Part shown: piece by piece, positions 1 through 8,205 of the stretch
How the letters are laid out: each line of letters begins with the position of its first letter
Position numbering within the stretch: position 1 is the first letter of the stretch
Assembly: GCF_000403845.2 (NCBI RefSeq)
Contig: NZ_KE159567.1
Coordinates: 1,620,911 to 1,684,910 of the forward strand
Direction: 5' to 3'
Origin: Eubacterium sp. 14-2
GTDB lineage: Bacteria; Bacillota; Clostridia; Lachnospirales; Lachnospiraceae
Length of the DNA: 64,000 nt
Made by a program: the position numbers and the translations under genes
The notes under the pieces: generated by a model
Told to the model about the DNA's origin: nothing
The model's input: the letters and a program-made list of their open reading frames with translations, nothing else
The model's database searches: none

Positions 1-66
1 AAACAGCTGCTGCGGGTGGTAGAACAGGACAGCCGTATTGTGCTGGTAAATATGAACAGGATGTAA
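1..66 (+). CDS. 3' end of an unidentified gene
   Basis: An open frame enters from the left edge and ends at TAA (64-66). It gives only the last 21 residues (KQLLRVVEQDSRIVLVNMNRM), too few to name a family. It runs in the same direction as the topoisomerase gene 64 bases downstream and may belong to the same transcript. Confidence 0.5.
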   Translation, partial: KQLLRVVEQDSRIVLVNMNRM

Positions 67-130
67 TCCGGATACCTTGTTTACGGAAAACGGCAAAACG
101 GAACGGAAAGGGAAAACAGGACAGAAATTT

Positions 131-2278
131 ATGGCGAAGGCTTTATACATAGCAGAAAAACCAAGTGTGGCAAGGGAATTTGCCAAAGCATTAAAACAGG
201 ATTTTAAAAATCATGACGGTTACATGGAATCAGGGGAAGGGGTTGTTACCTGGTGCGTGGGCCATCTGGTAACCATGAGTTATCCGGAGGCCTATGACGA
301 AAAACTGAAAAAATGGAGTCTGGCCACCCTGCCTTTTCTGCCGGAGGAATTTAAGTATGAGGTAATTCCGGCAGTGGAGAAGCAGTACCGGATTGTGGCG
401 GAGCTTTTGAACCGTTCGGATGTAAGTACCATTTATGTATGCACAGACTCCGGGCGGGAAGGAGAATATATTTACCGTCTGGTGGAGCGGCAGGCGAAAG
501 TCCGGGGTAAGGACCGGCGCAGGGTCTGGATTGATTCTCAGACAGAAGAGGAAATTCTGCGGGGCATCCGGGAGGCGAAAGAGCTGTCAGCATATGACAA
601 TCTCTGTGAATCCGCCTATCTGCGGGCAAAAGAGGACTACCTGATGGGAATTAATTTTTCACGGCTGCTGACACTGAAATACGGCAATGCCATATCCGGT
701 TTCCTGAAAACCAGATATACGGTGGTCAGCGTGGGCCGGGTGATGACCTGTGTACAGGGCATGGTGGTACGCCGGGAACGGGAAATCCGGGAATTTGTAA
801 AGACGCCTTTTTACCGGGTGGTCAGTATGCTGGACATCCGGGGAACAGCCATTGAAGGCGAATGGCGGGCGGTGGAAGGCTCCGGTTATTTTCAGTCACC
901 CAAACTGTACAAAGAAAACGGATTTAAAGAAAAGAAAGAGGCAGAACAGTTAATTGCAGATTTAATTTCTGCATCCGGAGCAAAAGAGCGGCATCCGGAA
1001 AATTCTCATGCAGAAGCTGAGGCAGCAGCATCCGTTTTTTCGCTGGAGAAGAAAAAGGAAAACAGGCATCCGCCGCTTCTTTATAATCTGGCGGAACTGC
1101 AGAACGAATGCTCCAGATTCTTTAAAATCAGCCCGGACCAGACCCTTAAGGTGGTACAGGAACTGTACGAAAAGAAACTGGTTACTTACCCCAGAACAGA
1201 CGCCCGTGTGCTGTCCTCTGCGGTGGCCAGGGAAATACAGAAAAATATCGGAGGTTTAAAGGCTGTTCCTTCCGTAAAGGAATTCGCAGAAGAAATCCTG
1301 AACCAGGGCAGTTATAAAAAGATAGTAAAAAGCCGTTATGTCAATGATAAACAGATTACGGACCACTATGCCATTATACCCACAGGTCAGGGGTTTTCAG
1401 CGATCCGCAGCCTGAACAAAACATCTTTGCACGTGTACGAAATCATTGTGCGGCGGTTTCTTGGCATTTTCTTTCCGCCGGCAGTCTACCAGAAAATCAG
1501 TCTGGTAACTTCCATGGACAGGGAAGGCAGTCCAAAGGGGACGGAAAAATTCTTTGCTTCTTTTAAAGTGCTGGCAGAGCCGGGATATCTGAAAGTCATG
1601 GAATATTCATTCCGAAAAAAGAAAGAAGATAAGCAGCCGGAAGAAAAGGGCGCAGAAGGGGACAGCGTGGGAGATACCGCCTGTGATCTTCCTTTTATGG
1701 AACTTCTGTCTTCCCTGAAAAAGGGAATGGAACTTCCGGTAAAGTCTCTGGATATCAAAGAGGGGGAGACCTCCCCTCCCAAACGCTACAATTCCGGTTC
1801 CATGATCCTGGCCATGGAAAATGCAGGCCAGCTGATTGAGGACGAGGAGCTCCGGGCCCAGATAAAAGGGAGCGGCATCGGCACCAGCGCCACCAGGGCT
1901 GAAATTCTGAAAAAACTGGTGAACAACAAATATCTTGCGCTGAACAAAAAGAGTCAGATTATTACGCCCACTCTGCTGGGAGAAATGATATACGACGTGG
2001 TAAATGCCTCTATCCGCTCTTTGTTAAATCCCGAATTAACAGCCAGCTGGGAAAAGGGGCTCACCTATGTGGCGGAAGGAAGTATTACGCCTCAGGAATA
2101 CATGGAAAAACTGGAGCATTTTATCCGAAGCCGGACCAACGGCGTACTGGGCCTGAATAACCAGTATGCTCTGCGGGAATATTTTCAGTATGCTTCGGCT
2201 TTTTATAAATCATCTGAGAAATCATCAGAAAAGCCATCGGCCCAAAAAGGAGGAAAAAAGAAAAATGGAAACATGTAA
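131..2278 (+). CDS. topB: DNA topoisomerase III (type IA)
   Basis: Cuts and rejoins one DNA strand to decatenate recombination and replication intermediates. The 715-aa product opens with MAKALYIAEKPSVAREFA, the TOPRIM start of the family, and carries CTDSGREGEYIYRLV acidic TOPRIM residues near residue 110. The active-site tyrosine is in VTYPRTDARVL at about residue 353. Length fits plasmid/ICE-type and chromosomal TopB proteins of Firmicutes. The frame is open upstream to 77, but ATG 131 begins the conserved N-terminus and has AGGA nine bases before it. No Cys-rich zinc fingers are seen at the C-terminus, which ends in a Lys/Ser-rich tail. It overlaps the next gene by 14 bases. Confidence 0.93.
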   Translation: MAKALYIAEKPSVAREFAKALKQDFKNHDGYMESGEGVVTWCVGHLVTMSYPEAYDEKLKKWSLATLPFLPEEFKYEVIPAVEKQYRIVAELLNRSDVSTIYVCTDSGREGEYIYRLVERQAKVRGKDRRRVWIDSQTEEEILRGIREAKELSAYDNLCESAYLRAKEDYLMGINFSRLLTLKYGNAISGFLKTRYTVVSVGRVMTCVQGMVVRREREIREFVKTPFYRVVSMLDIRGTAIEGEWRAVEGSGYFQSPKLYKENGFKEKKEAEQLIADLISASGAKERHPENSHAEAEAAASVFSLEKKKENRHPPLLYNLAELQNECSRFFKISPDQTLKVVQELYEKKLVTYPRTDARVLSSAVAREIQKNIGGLKAVPSVKEFAEEILNQGSYKKIVKSRYVNDKQITDHYAIIPTGQGFSAIRSLNKTSLHVYEIIVRRFLGIFFPPAVYQKISLVTSMDREGSPKGTEKFFASFKVLAEPGYLKVMEYSFRKKKEDKQPEEKGAEGDSVGDTACDLPFMELLSSLKKGMELPVKSLDIKEGETSPPKRYNSGSMILAMENAGQLIEDEELRAQIKGSGIGTSATRAEILKKLVNNKYLALNKKSQIITPTLLGEMIYDVVNASIRSLLNPELTASWEKGLTYVAEGSITPQEYMEKLEHFIRSRTNGVLGLNNQYALREYFQYASAFYKSSEKSSEKPSAQKGGKKKNGNM

Positions 2279-2939
2279 AATCAGCAGTCTTTATAACCTG
2301 TCAGAAACCCTGGCGGCAGAATTATTTCAGGGTCTTACTTATCCCTGGGAGGCACTGCCGAAAATCAGCGCGTTTATCTGCAGGCTGGGTGAATCCCTGG
2401 ACCCGGAAAAATATGAGCGGCGGGGGGAACAGATCTGGATTGCCAGAAATGCAAAGGTTGCCCCCACAGCCAGTATCAACGGGCCTGCTATTATTGACGA
2501 GGAGGCGGAAATCCGTCACTGTGCCTTTATCCGCGGAAATGCCATTGTGGGAAAAGGAGCCGTTGTGGGCAATTCCACAGAGCTGAAAAATGTGGTATTA
2601 TTCAATAAAGTACAGGTGCCCCATTATAATTATGTGGGAGATTCCATTCTGGGCTATAAATCTCATATGGGCGCAGGCTCCATTACTTCCAATGTGAAGT
2701 CAGACAAAACCCTGGTGGTGGTGAAAGACAGAGGGCAGGAAATGGCCACGGGCTTAAAAAAATTCGGAGCCATGCTGGGAGACGAAGTGGAAGTAGGCTG
2801 CAACAGCGTACTGAATCCTGGAACCGTGGCAGGAAGAAACAGCAATATCTATCCCCTTTCCATGGTAAGAGGCGTGGTACCTGCAAAATCCATTTACAAA
2901 CAGAAAAATGATATTGTGGAAAAACAGAATGAAGTATAG
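2265..2939 (+). CDS. Left-handed beta-helix acyltransferase-like (GlmU C-terminal type)
   Basis: The 224-aa product has hexapeptide-repeat character from about residue 65 (NAKVAPTASINGPAIIDEEA, then IRHCAFIRGNAIVGKGAVVG), forming a left-handed parallel beta-helix as in UDP-GlcNAc pyrophosphorylase C-terminal domains. The N-terminal 60 residues contain no nucleotidyltransferase motif, so it is a stand-alone sugar or acyl transferase of unknown substrate. ATG 2265 is chosen over 2166 because AAGGAGG sits at 2248 and the upstream part lies inside topB. It is translationally coupled to topB. Confidence 0.8.
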   Translation: METCKISSLYNLSETLAAELFQGLTYPWEALPKISAFICRLGESLDPEKYERRGEQIWIARNAKVAPTASINGPAIIDEEAEIRHCAFIRGNAIVGKGAVVGNSTELKNVVLFNKVQVPHYNYVGDSILGYKSHMGAGSITSNVKSDKTLVVVKDRGQEMATGLKKFGAMLGDEVEVGCNSVLNPGTVAGRNSNIYPLSMVRGVVPAKSIYKQKNDIVEKQNEV

Positions 2940-3004
2940 TTGACAAAAAGCGCCATATGTACTATTGTATTATACAAGTAATACAGAGCAACATATGGCG
3001 TTTT
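2940..3004 (+). promoter_or_regulatory. Promoter with nested palindromes ahead of the ABC exporter
   Basis: TTGACA (2940-2945), a 17-base spacer and TATTGT (2963-2968) make a good sigma-A-type promoter. A perfect dyad TGTATTA-N6-TAATACA (2966-2985) overlaps the -10 and the likely start. It lies in the loop of a second inverted repeat, CGCCATATGT (2951-2960) / ACATATGGCG (2991-3000), which is followed by TTTT. The inner dyad resembles operators of YtrA-type GntR regulators, which often control ABC exporters (inference). The outer repeat could also terminate read-through from upstream. Confidence 0.6.
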
Positions 3005-3066
3005 ACGGACAGGTTTTTCGGATTATGAAAAACAACTGTCCGGAATATCAAAAAGGAGAGTGGGTT

Positions 3067-3765
3067 ATGTTAGAAATTCAGGATCTGACGAAAAAATACG
3101 GACATTATCTGGCGGTAGACCACGTGAGCTTTACGGTACCCAGTGGAAAAGTGGGAATTTTGCTGGGGCCTAACGGAGCAGGAAAATCTACGATTATCAA
3201 AAGCATTGCCGGGCTTTTGCGTTATCAGGGCGGTGTTGGAATTAATCAGATGCCGGCAAGGACTCTGGAGGCCAAACGGATTTTTGGCTATGTACCGGAA
3301 CTGCCGGCCATGTTTGACGCACTGACGGTACGGGAGCACATTGAATATGTGCGGAGAGCGTACGATTCCCCTGTTACTGAGGAAGAAATTGAACACCTTC
3401 TGGTTCGGTTTGAACTGGAGGATAAACAGGATAAGCTGGGAAACGAGCTGTCCAAAGGTATGATGCAGAAGGTAAGTATCTGCTGTGCCCTTGCTGTAAA
3501 GCCCAGAGTAATCCTTCTGGATGAGCCCATGGTGGGCCTTGACCCGGCGGCGATCAAGGAACTGAAAGAAGTGGTGCTGGAACTGAAAGAGCAGGGAGTT
3601 ACCATTTTAATCAGTACCCATATGCTGGAAATGGTGAAGGAACTGTGGGATGTGATGTTTATTATGGAAAAAGGGAAAATTGTCGGAACCTTTACCAGAG
3701 AACAGGCAGAAGATACGGACATCGAAGAACTGTTCTTCCAGATTACGGGAGGCGGTGAATCATAA
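3067..3765 (+). CDS. ABC transporter ATP-binding protein
   Basis: ATPase subunit (232 aa) powering the membrane protein encoded next. Walker A GPNGAGKS is at about residues 34-41, a degenerate signature LSKGM follows in the helical domain, Walker B plus D-loop is VILLDEPMVGLDP, and the H-loop is STHMLE. The frame opens at 2965, but ATG 3067 begins the standard MLEIQDLTKKYG strand and has AAGGAG seven bases upstream. The stop and the next start share one base (TAATG), so the two are co-translated. Substrate cannot be inferred. Confidence 0.92.
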   Translation: MLEIQDLTKKYGHYLAVDHVSFTVPSGKVGILLGPNGAGKSTIIKSIAGLLRYQGGVGINQMPARTLEAKRIFGYVPELPAMFDALTVREHIEYVRRAYDSPVTEEEIEHLLVRFELEDKQDKLGNELSKGMMQKVSICCALAVKPRVILLDEPMVGLDPAAIKELKEVVLELKEQGVTILISTHMLEMVKELWDVMFIMEKGKIVGTFTREQAEDTDIEELFFQITGGGES

Positions 3766-5351
3766 TGAAAGGTCTGATATATCTTTATAAAAGAACCATT
3801 ATCAATCGAATCAGAAAGGCACTGAAACGTCCGGTTACTTATTTTATGGCGGTATTTATTCTGCTCTATCTTTTCATGATTTACAACAGTTTTGATGTCA
3901 TGATGAGGGATGAGAATTTTAACAGCCCCCAGAATCTGGTAACAATGTTATCCATGATTATTTTCTTTCTGATTCCGGGAAATCTGATCAGCTATGCAAA
4001 GCGGAAAGGCCTGCTGTTTCGTCCCAGCGAGGTACATTTTGTATTTTCCGCTCCGGTCAGTCCCAAAATGGTGCTGATGTTTGCCGGGATAAAATCTTTT
4101 GCAGTAAATGTCCTGGTGGGGCTGGCCATTGTACTGGCAGGTATCATGTGGTTTGAGACCAGCCTGCTGCAGGTAGTGGTGTATTTCCTGTTTTTTGTGG
4201 TATTTGAAAGTATTCTGGAGGCTTCCTGTATTATTTTCTGCTATGGAAATGAAAAACTGCCGAAGAAATTTTTTACAGGGCTTGTGGTTGCAGCGTATGC
4301 CTTTATGGGGTTTGTGGTGGGTATTGCAGCTGTTCTGCTGATTACCAGAGAACCCTCTTTTGGACTGCTGCAGAACTTTTTTTCCATGCCCATGATTCAG
4401 ATGGTTCCGGTGGTGGGATGGAACGTTGCAGTGACCAGACTTATTTTTCTGGGGCCGGATGGGGTAAATATCGCCGGAACAGTTCTGTTTCTGGTATCTG
4501 CCGTACTGATGTTTGCCGCTGCCTGGCGGATGCGGTGTACGGGAGCCTATTATGAGGACGCCATGAAATTTGCAGATGAGTATCAGGAACGCCGGGCAAA
4601 GCAGAAAAAAGGCATTGCCTCGATTCCCTGGCTGGAGAAACACCGGAAGTTCAGACAGGCCTCCGTGGAGTACAAAGGGACCGGGGCCAAAGCCATTTAT
4701 TTCCGGCAGATGCTGGAATATAAGAAAAATTCCACCTTTATTTTCGGGTGGAATACACTGTTATGCCTGGGCCTTGGAATCCTGATTGGAGTGGCAGGGT
4801 ATTTCAACGACGCGGTAAGTGAATTCGGGCCTGCAAAAATCTTTATTATTCCCGGTGTAGCCAGCTATGTGGTGTTTATTTTCAGCGGATACGCCACCAA
4901 ATGGTCCAGGGAACTGGAGAATCCCTATACTTACCTGATTCCGGATGCACCTCTGAAAAAGGTATGGTATGCCACAAAAATTGAGCATATCCGTGCTGTT
5001 GTGGATGGCATTCTCATTACTCTGCCGGGAGCGGTGGTATTTGGAATCGGTCCGGTGCTGACGGTTCTCACCATACTTCTGTATGTCTGTCTGCAGGCCA
5101 ATCGTCTTTACTATGGAATGCTGGCAGACGCCCTGATTGGAAATATCCTTGGAAATACAGGACGCACCCTGGTTAAAGTTCTGTTTCAGGGAATTGCCAT
5201 TATGATTGGAATTTCAGCTGCCGTTGTGGCAGGGCTTGTGGTTTCCGCGGAAGCAGGATTTCTGGTTATGATTGTGGTAATGGGTCTTTTAACATTTGCA
5301 GGAGCCGCGGTATCTTCTGTTTCCTTTACGAAAATGGAAGTGCTGGATTAA
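3765..5351 (+). CDS. Putative ABC exporter membrane protein
   Basis: A 528-aa polytopic protein with hydrophobic segments near residues 25-45, 60-75, 105-170, 180-205 and 235-255, a soluble loop at about 265-320 (FADEYQERRAKQKKG), and a second membrane half at about 325-525. This matches the Firmicute family annotated as putative ABC exporter. It pairs with the ATPase immediately upstream, forming a two-gene exporter. No gene for a GntR regulator is adjacent despite the operator-like site upstream. The substrate is unknown. Confidence 0.82.
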   Translation: MKGLIYLYKRTIINRIRKALKRPVTYFMAVFILLYLFMIYNSFDVMMRDENFNSPQNLVTMLSMIIFFLIPGNLISYAKRKGLLFRPSEVHFVFSAPVSPKMVLMFAGIKSFAVNVLVGLAIVLAGIMWFETSLLQVVVYFLFFVVFESILEASCIIFCYGNEKLPKKFFTGLVVAAYAFMGFVVGIAAVLLITREPSFGLLQNFFSMPMIQMVPVVGWNVAVTRLIFLGPDGVNIAGTVLFLVSAVLMFAAAWRMRCTGAYYEDAMKFADEYQERRAKQKKGIASIPWLEKHRKFRQASVEYKGTGAKAIYFRQMLEYKKNSTFIFGWNTLLCLGLGILIGVAGYFNDAVSEFGPAKIFIIPGVASYVVFIFSGYATKWSRELENPYTYLIPDAPLKKVWYATKIEHIRAVVDGILITLPGAVVFGIGPVLTVLTILLYVCLQANRLYYGMLADALIGNILGNTGRTLVKVLFQGIAIMIGISAAVVAGLVVSAEAGFLVMIVVMGLLTFAGAAVSSVSFTKMEVLD

Positions 5352-5636
5352 AACCGCAGATAATCAGTCAGCCGATGCACAGGGTATAAATATAGGGGAA
5401 ATACCTGGAATTTCAGGCAGATTTACCGAAGGATAATTGCAAAATTTGTAAGGAAAATACTGGACTATTTTCGCAAAATATGATTAAATATGAATAAGAA
5501 TGTTAAATACATAAAGATGATTTAACATGGTTAGCATGTGCCGTGGATTTCCCCCGTTTCGCGGGGTGCACGGCCATCCAGCTATGGAAGCAGCAGCTTT
5601 CATATAATAAATGTATACATTGAAAGGAGTCTTAAA
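5352..5636 (+). promoter_or_regulatory. Structured leader before the Fe-S scaffold gene
   Basis: This 285-base gap has no gene. It holds a CCTG/CAGG mini-stem within possible GGTA/TACC pairing near 5378-5431. It also holds a strong hairpin at 5540-5574, with outer stem GCCGTG/CACGGC and inner stem CCCCG-tttcg-CGGGG, not followed by a T-run. ATCC at 5576 can alternatively pair with GGAT at 5545, so two exclusive folds are possible. A GAAAGGAG site lies at 5622. I do not recognise a known riboswitch class. Confidence 0.4.
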
Positions 5637-6329
5637 ATGATTTACACGAAGGAAGTTGAAAACATGTGTCCGGTAGCCAAGGGCGCAAAACATGAACCAG
5701 CTCCAATTCCGGAAGAAGGAAAATGGGTGCATTCCAAAAAAATTGAGGATATTTCCGGTTTTACACACGGAATCGGCTGGTGTGCTCCCCAGCAGGGTGC
5801 ATGTAAGCTCTCATTGAATGTAAAAAATGGTGTAATTGAGGAAGCTCTGGTAGAGACCATCGGATGTTCCGGCATGACCCACTCCGCAGCTATGGCAGCA
5901 GAGATTTTACAGGGTAAGACCATTCTGGAAGCACTGAATACGGACCTTGTATGTGATGCAATTAACACAGCCATGAGAGAACTGTTTTTGCAGATTGTAT
6001 ACGGACGTACCCAGAGTGCATTTTCTGACGATGGACTGGCAGTAGGCGCTGGTCTGGAAGATCTGGGAAAAGGACTTCGTTCCCAGGTTGGTACTATGTA
6101 TGCAACAAAAGAAAAGGGTGTTCGTTATCTTGAAATGGCAGAAGGCTATGTAACCGGTATTGCTCTGGATGCTGACAACGAAGTAATCGGATATCAGTTC
6201 GTAAGCCTTGGCAAAATGACCGACTTTATCAAAAAAGGTGATGATCCTAACACCGCATGGGAGAAAGCAAAAGGCCAGTATGGCCGTGTGGCAGATGCAG
6301 CTAAGATTATCGACCCACGAGCAGAGTAG
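5637..6329 (+). CDS. Iron-sulfur cluster assembly scaffold-like protein
   Basis: The 230-aa product resembles the NifU N-terminal/IscU-like scaffold fold. It has a Cys in NMCPVAKGAKH (about residue 10), a pair in GWCAPQQGACKLS, and IGCSGMTHSAAMAAEILQGK, whose layout mirrors the conserved Cys and helix of NifU scaffolds, plus a later Cys at LVCDAI. ATG 5637 follows GAAAGGAG, whereas the frame to 5538 lies in the leader hairpin. It sits 75 bases before the GGGtGRT gene. In Clostridia these two are annotated as neighbours (family knowledge), suggesting a shared Fe-S related role not experimentally defined as far as I know. Codon use is biased toward GGT, ATC and CGT-type codons, suggesting strong expression. 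Confidence 0.75.
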   Translation: MIYTKEVENMCPVAKGAKHEPAPIPEEGKWVHSKKIEDISGFTHGIGWCAPQQGACKLSLNVKNGVIEEALVETIGCSGMTHSAAMAAEILQGKTILEALNTDLVCDAINTAMRELFLQIVYGRTQSAFSDDGLAVGAGLEDLGKGLRSQVGTMYATKEKGVRYLEMAEGYVTGIALDADNEVIGYQFVSLGKMTDFIKKGDDPNTAWEKAKGQYGRVADAAKIIDPRAE

Positions 6330-6404
6330 TCATGAATAAACAGACCCCTTTCGGTTTGTTTAGAGTTAAGTACCATTGTTCAAAAAGATAGGAGGACATT
6401 TCAA

Positions 6405-7415
6405 ATGGCTTTATTTGAATCATATGAAAGAAGAATTGACCAGATCAATTCTGTGTTAAATAATTATGGAATCAGCTCCGTGGAAGAAGCTGAGAAAATT
6501 ACAAAAGATGCTGGGCTTGACGTTTACGAGCAGGTAAAGAAAATCCAGCCCATCTGTTTTGAAAATGCATGCTGGGCATATACGGTAGGCGCAGCAATAG
6601 CAATCAAAAAAGGTGCGAAAAGAGCGGCAGATGCAGCAGCAGCAATCGGTGAAGGCCTTCAGGCATTCTGCATTCCGGGTTCCGTTGCAGACCACAGAAA
6701 AGTAGGTCTTGGCCATGGAAATCTTGGTAAAATGTTACTGGAAGAAGAAACAGAGTGCTTCTGTTTCCTGGCAGGCCATGAATCTTTTGCAGCAGCAGAA
6801 GGTGCCATCGGTATCGCTGAAAAGGCCAACAAAGTTCGCCAGAAACCTCTTCGCGTTATCTTAAATGGTCTTGGAAAAGACGCAGCACAGATTATTTCCC
6901 GTATCAACGGATTTACTTTTGTTGAGACAAAATACGATTACAAAGAAGCTAAATTAGACGTGGTTTATGAAAAACCATATTCTGACGGACTTCGCGCTAC
7001 TGTAAAATGTTATGGTGCAGATGACGTTCAGGAAGGTGTTGCAATTATGCATCATGAAAATGTTGGTGTTTCCATTACCGGTAACTCCACCAATCCCACA
7101 CGTTTCCAGCATCCGGTAGCAGGTACATATAAGAAAGAATGTAATGAACAGGGCAAGAAATATTTCTCTGTTGCATCCGGCGGCGGTACCGGACGTACCC
7201 TTCATCCGGATAATATGGCAGCAGGACCGGCTTCTTACGGTATGACAGATACCATGGGTCGTATGCATTCTGACGCACAGTTTGCAGGTTCTTCTTCCGT
7301 ACCGGCTCACGTTGAAATGATGGGCTTAATCGGAATGGGTAATAACCCGATGGTAGGAGCAACCGTTGCAGTTGCAGTTTCCATCGAGGAAGCAGCGAAG
7401 GCTGGTAAGTTCTAA
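6405..7415 (+). CDS. GGGtGRT family protein (function unknown)
   Basis: A 336-aa protein carrying the family's namesake motif GGGTGRT at about residues 259-265, within a Gly-rich C-terminal third (MGLIGMGNNPMVGATVAVAV at the end). Cys residues lie in PICFENACWAY and in the ECFCFLAGHES segment. The family is named for its motif and has no established function that I know of. AGGAGG is at 6391 and the start is unambiguous. It is co-directional with the scaffold gene, 75 bases apart, and followed by a strong terminator. Highly biased codons suggest an abundant protein. Confidence 0.9.
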   Translation: MALFESYERRIDQINSVLNNYGISSVEEAEKITKDAGLDVYEQVKKIQPICFENACWAYTVGAAIAIKKGAKRAADAAAAIGEGLQAFCIPGSVADHRKVGLGHGNLGKMLLEEETECFCFLAGHESFAAAEGAIGIAEKANKVRQKPLRVILNGLGKDAAQIISRINGFTFVETKYDYKEAKLDVVYEKPYSDGLRATVKCYGADDVQEGVAIMHHENVGVSITGNSTNPTRFQHPVAGTYKKECNEQGKKYFSVASGGGTGRTLHPDNMAAGPASYGMTDTMGRMHSDAQFAGSSSVPAHVEMMGLIGMGNNPMVGATVAVAVSIEEAAKAGKF

Positions 7416-7423
7416 GAAATGGC

Positions 7424-7476
7424 GTAAAATTAAGGGCTATCGCTGATGTGAGTTGTCAGTGATAGCCTTAAATTTT
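7424..7476. terminator. Bidirectional terminator between GGGtGRT and hicB
   Basis: A long inverted repeat: AAAATTAAGG(G)CTATCGCTGA pairs with TCAGTGATAGCCTTAAATTTT around a short loop, with one bulge. It has A-rich and T-rich flanks on the two sides, so it can end the GGGtGRT operon and the convergent hicAB transcript. Confidence 0.8.
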
Positions 7477-7543
7477 GCCGCGTAGCACACAGGCAGCATA
7501 AATATTTTTTGAAAAGGCAGGGCGTGAATCCCCCTGCCTTATA

Positions 7544-7600
7544 TGCATATTTATTAAAGTGCCAATTTGTATAACGCTAACTGATTAAGACTTACCCCTC
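7544..7600. repeat. Direct repeat copy 1 (3' end of hicB and flank)
   Basis: This 57-base stretch matches 8206-8263 at 51 of 58 aligned positions, with one indel. On the minus strand both copies encode the end of a ribbon-helix-helix domain (VSLN-L-ALY-LAL, stop) plus about 10 bases of downstream flank. Copy 1 lacks one base relative to copy 2, exactly where hicB loses its frame. Confidence 0.85.
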
Positions 7601-7897
7601 TTTTTCCGCTTCAATGGCTAATCTTTGATGAAGAGATTTTGGAAGCCTTACAACAAATTTACCGCTGTAATTGTTTGGTGTTTCAGGAATTGGTATAGGG
7701 AGATTATTTTCAATCTTTATTTCAATATATCCTTCCAGTGCTTCATTAAGGTTTTCATATAATCCTTCCAGTGTATCACTGGTACTCTGGCATCCGTCAA
7801 GTTCCAAAATTCTGCCATAGAAATAGTGCCCGCTTTCATCGTTTATTTCCTGCACTAATCTTATATAGGGCAATCCCATATAATCTTTAACTTCCAT
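7592..7897 (-). pseudogene. hicB: HicB-family antitoxin, frameshifted in its DNA-binding domain
   Basis: HicB antitoxins neutralise HicA mRNA interferases and repress their own operon. The 101-aa frame has the HicB fold (YFYGRILELDGCQSTSDTLE, LNEALEGYIE) and then the ribbon-helix-helix strand GKFVVRLPKSLHQRL. It stops at EAEKEG. The next bases, read one frame over, give VSLNQLALYKLAL and a stop at 7554-7556, the expected second helix. The duplicate at 8206-8263 keeps the missing base (GAGGGTGTAAG against GAGGGGTAAG), so a one-base deletion near 7596 is the simplest cause. The truncated protein may still bind HicA but should lose operator binding. GGAG lies nine bases before the ATG. Confidence 0.8.
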
Positions 7898-7931
7898 GCC
7901 TTCATGCTCCTTTCCGCTTGCTATGTTATGC

Positions 7932-7960
7932 CAGGATAAGGGGATTATTCCCCTATCCTG
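7932..7960 (-). promoter_or_regulatory. Hairpin over the hicA stop codon
   Basis: CAGGATAaGGGG (7932-7943) pairs with CCCCTATCCTG (7950-7960), one bulge, six-base loop. The hicA TAA (7945-7947) lies in the loop. No T-run follows on the minus strand, so it is more likely an RNA stem between hicA and hicB than a terminator. Confidence 0.55.
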
Positions 7961-8142
7961 CCCAGCACATCCACAACATAAGCCTTTTTTAATGGATTTT
8001 CTTGTTTTATTGTTATCAAATCCCCGGTTTCTTTATTCAGATAATGCTTGTGGCTTCCTTTTTGCCTTGCCGGAATATAGCCATATGCGGCTAAAACTTT
8101 GTCTATTTCTTCGGGCCGTATTCCATTTGGCTGTTGCTTCAT
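7945..8142 (-). CDS. hicA: HicA-family mRNA interferase toxin
   Basis: A 65-aa double-stranded-RNA-binding-like toxin: IRPEEIDKVLAAYGYIPARQ, then GSHKHYLNKETGDLITI, with the family's catalytic His in GSHKHY. It lies 47 bases upstream of hicB on the same strand. ATG 8142 has no good ribosome binding site. The frame stays open upstream and reads KRKKIIEKM, which looks like real HicA N-terminal sequence, but no start codon follows. A GTG at 8171 with AAGGGAG before it is out of frame across an eight-A run. The start is therefore uncertain and the 5' end may be damaged. Confidence 0.75.
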   Translation of the reverse strand: MKQQPNGIRPEEIDKVLAAYGYIPARQKGSHKHYLNKETGDLITIKQENPLKKAYVVDVLGRIGE

Positions 8143-8205
8143 TTTTTCAATTATTTTTTTTCGTTTGGCACTGTAATTATCTCCCTTCTTATATAGTACT
8201 ATGTT

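Noticed and set aside
2951-3000. Plain terminator after the beta-helix gene
   Set aside because: A canonical TTGACA/TATTGT promoter overlaps it and the inner dyad suggests an operator, so it is reported as a regulatory site; termination may be a second role.
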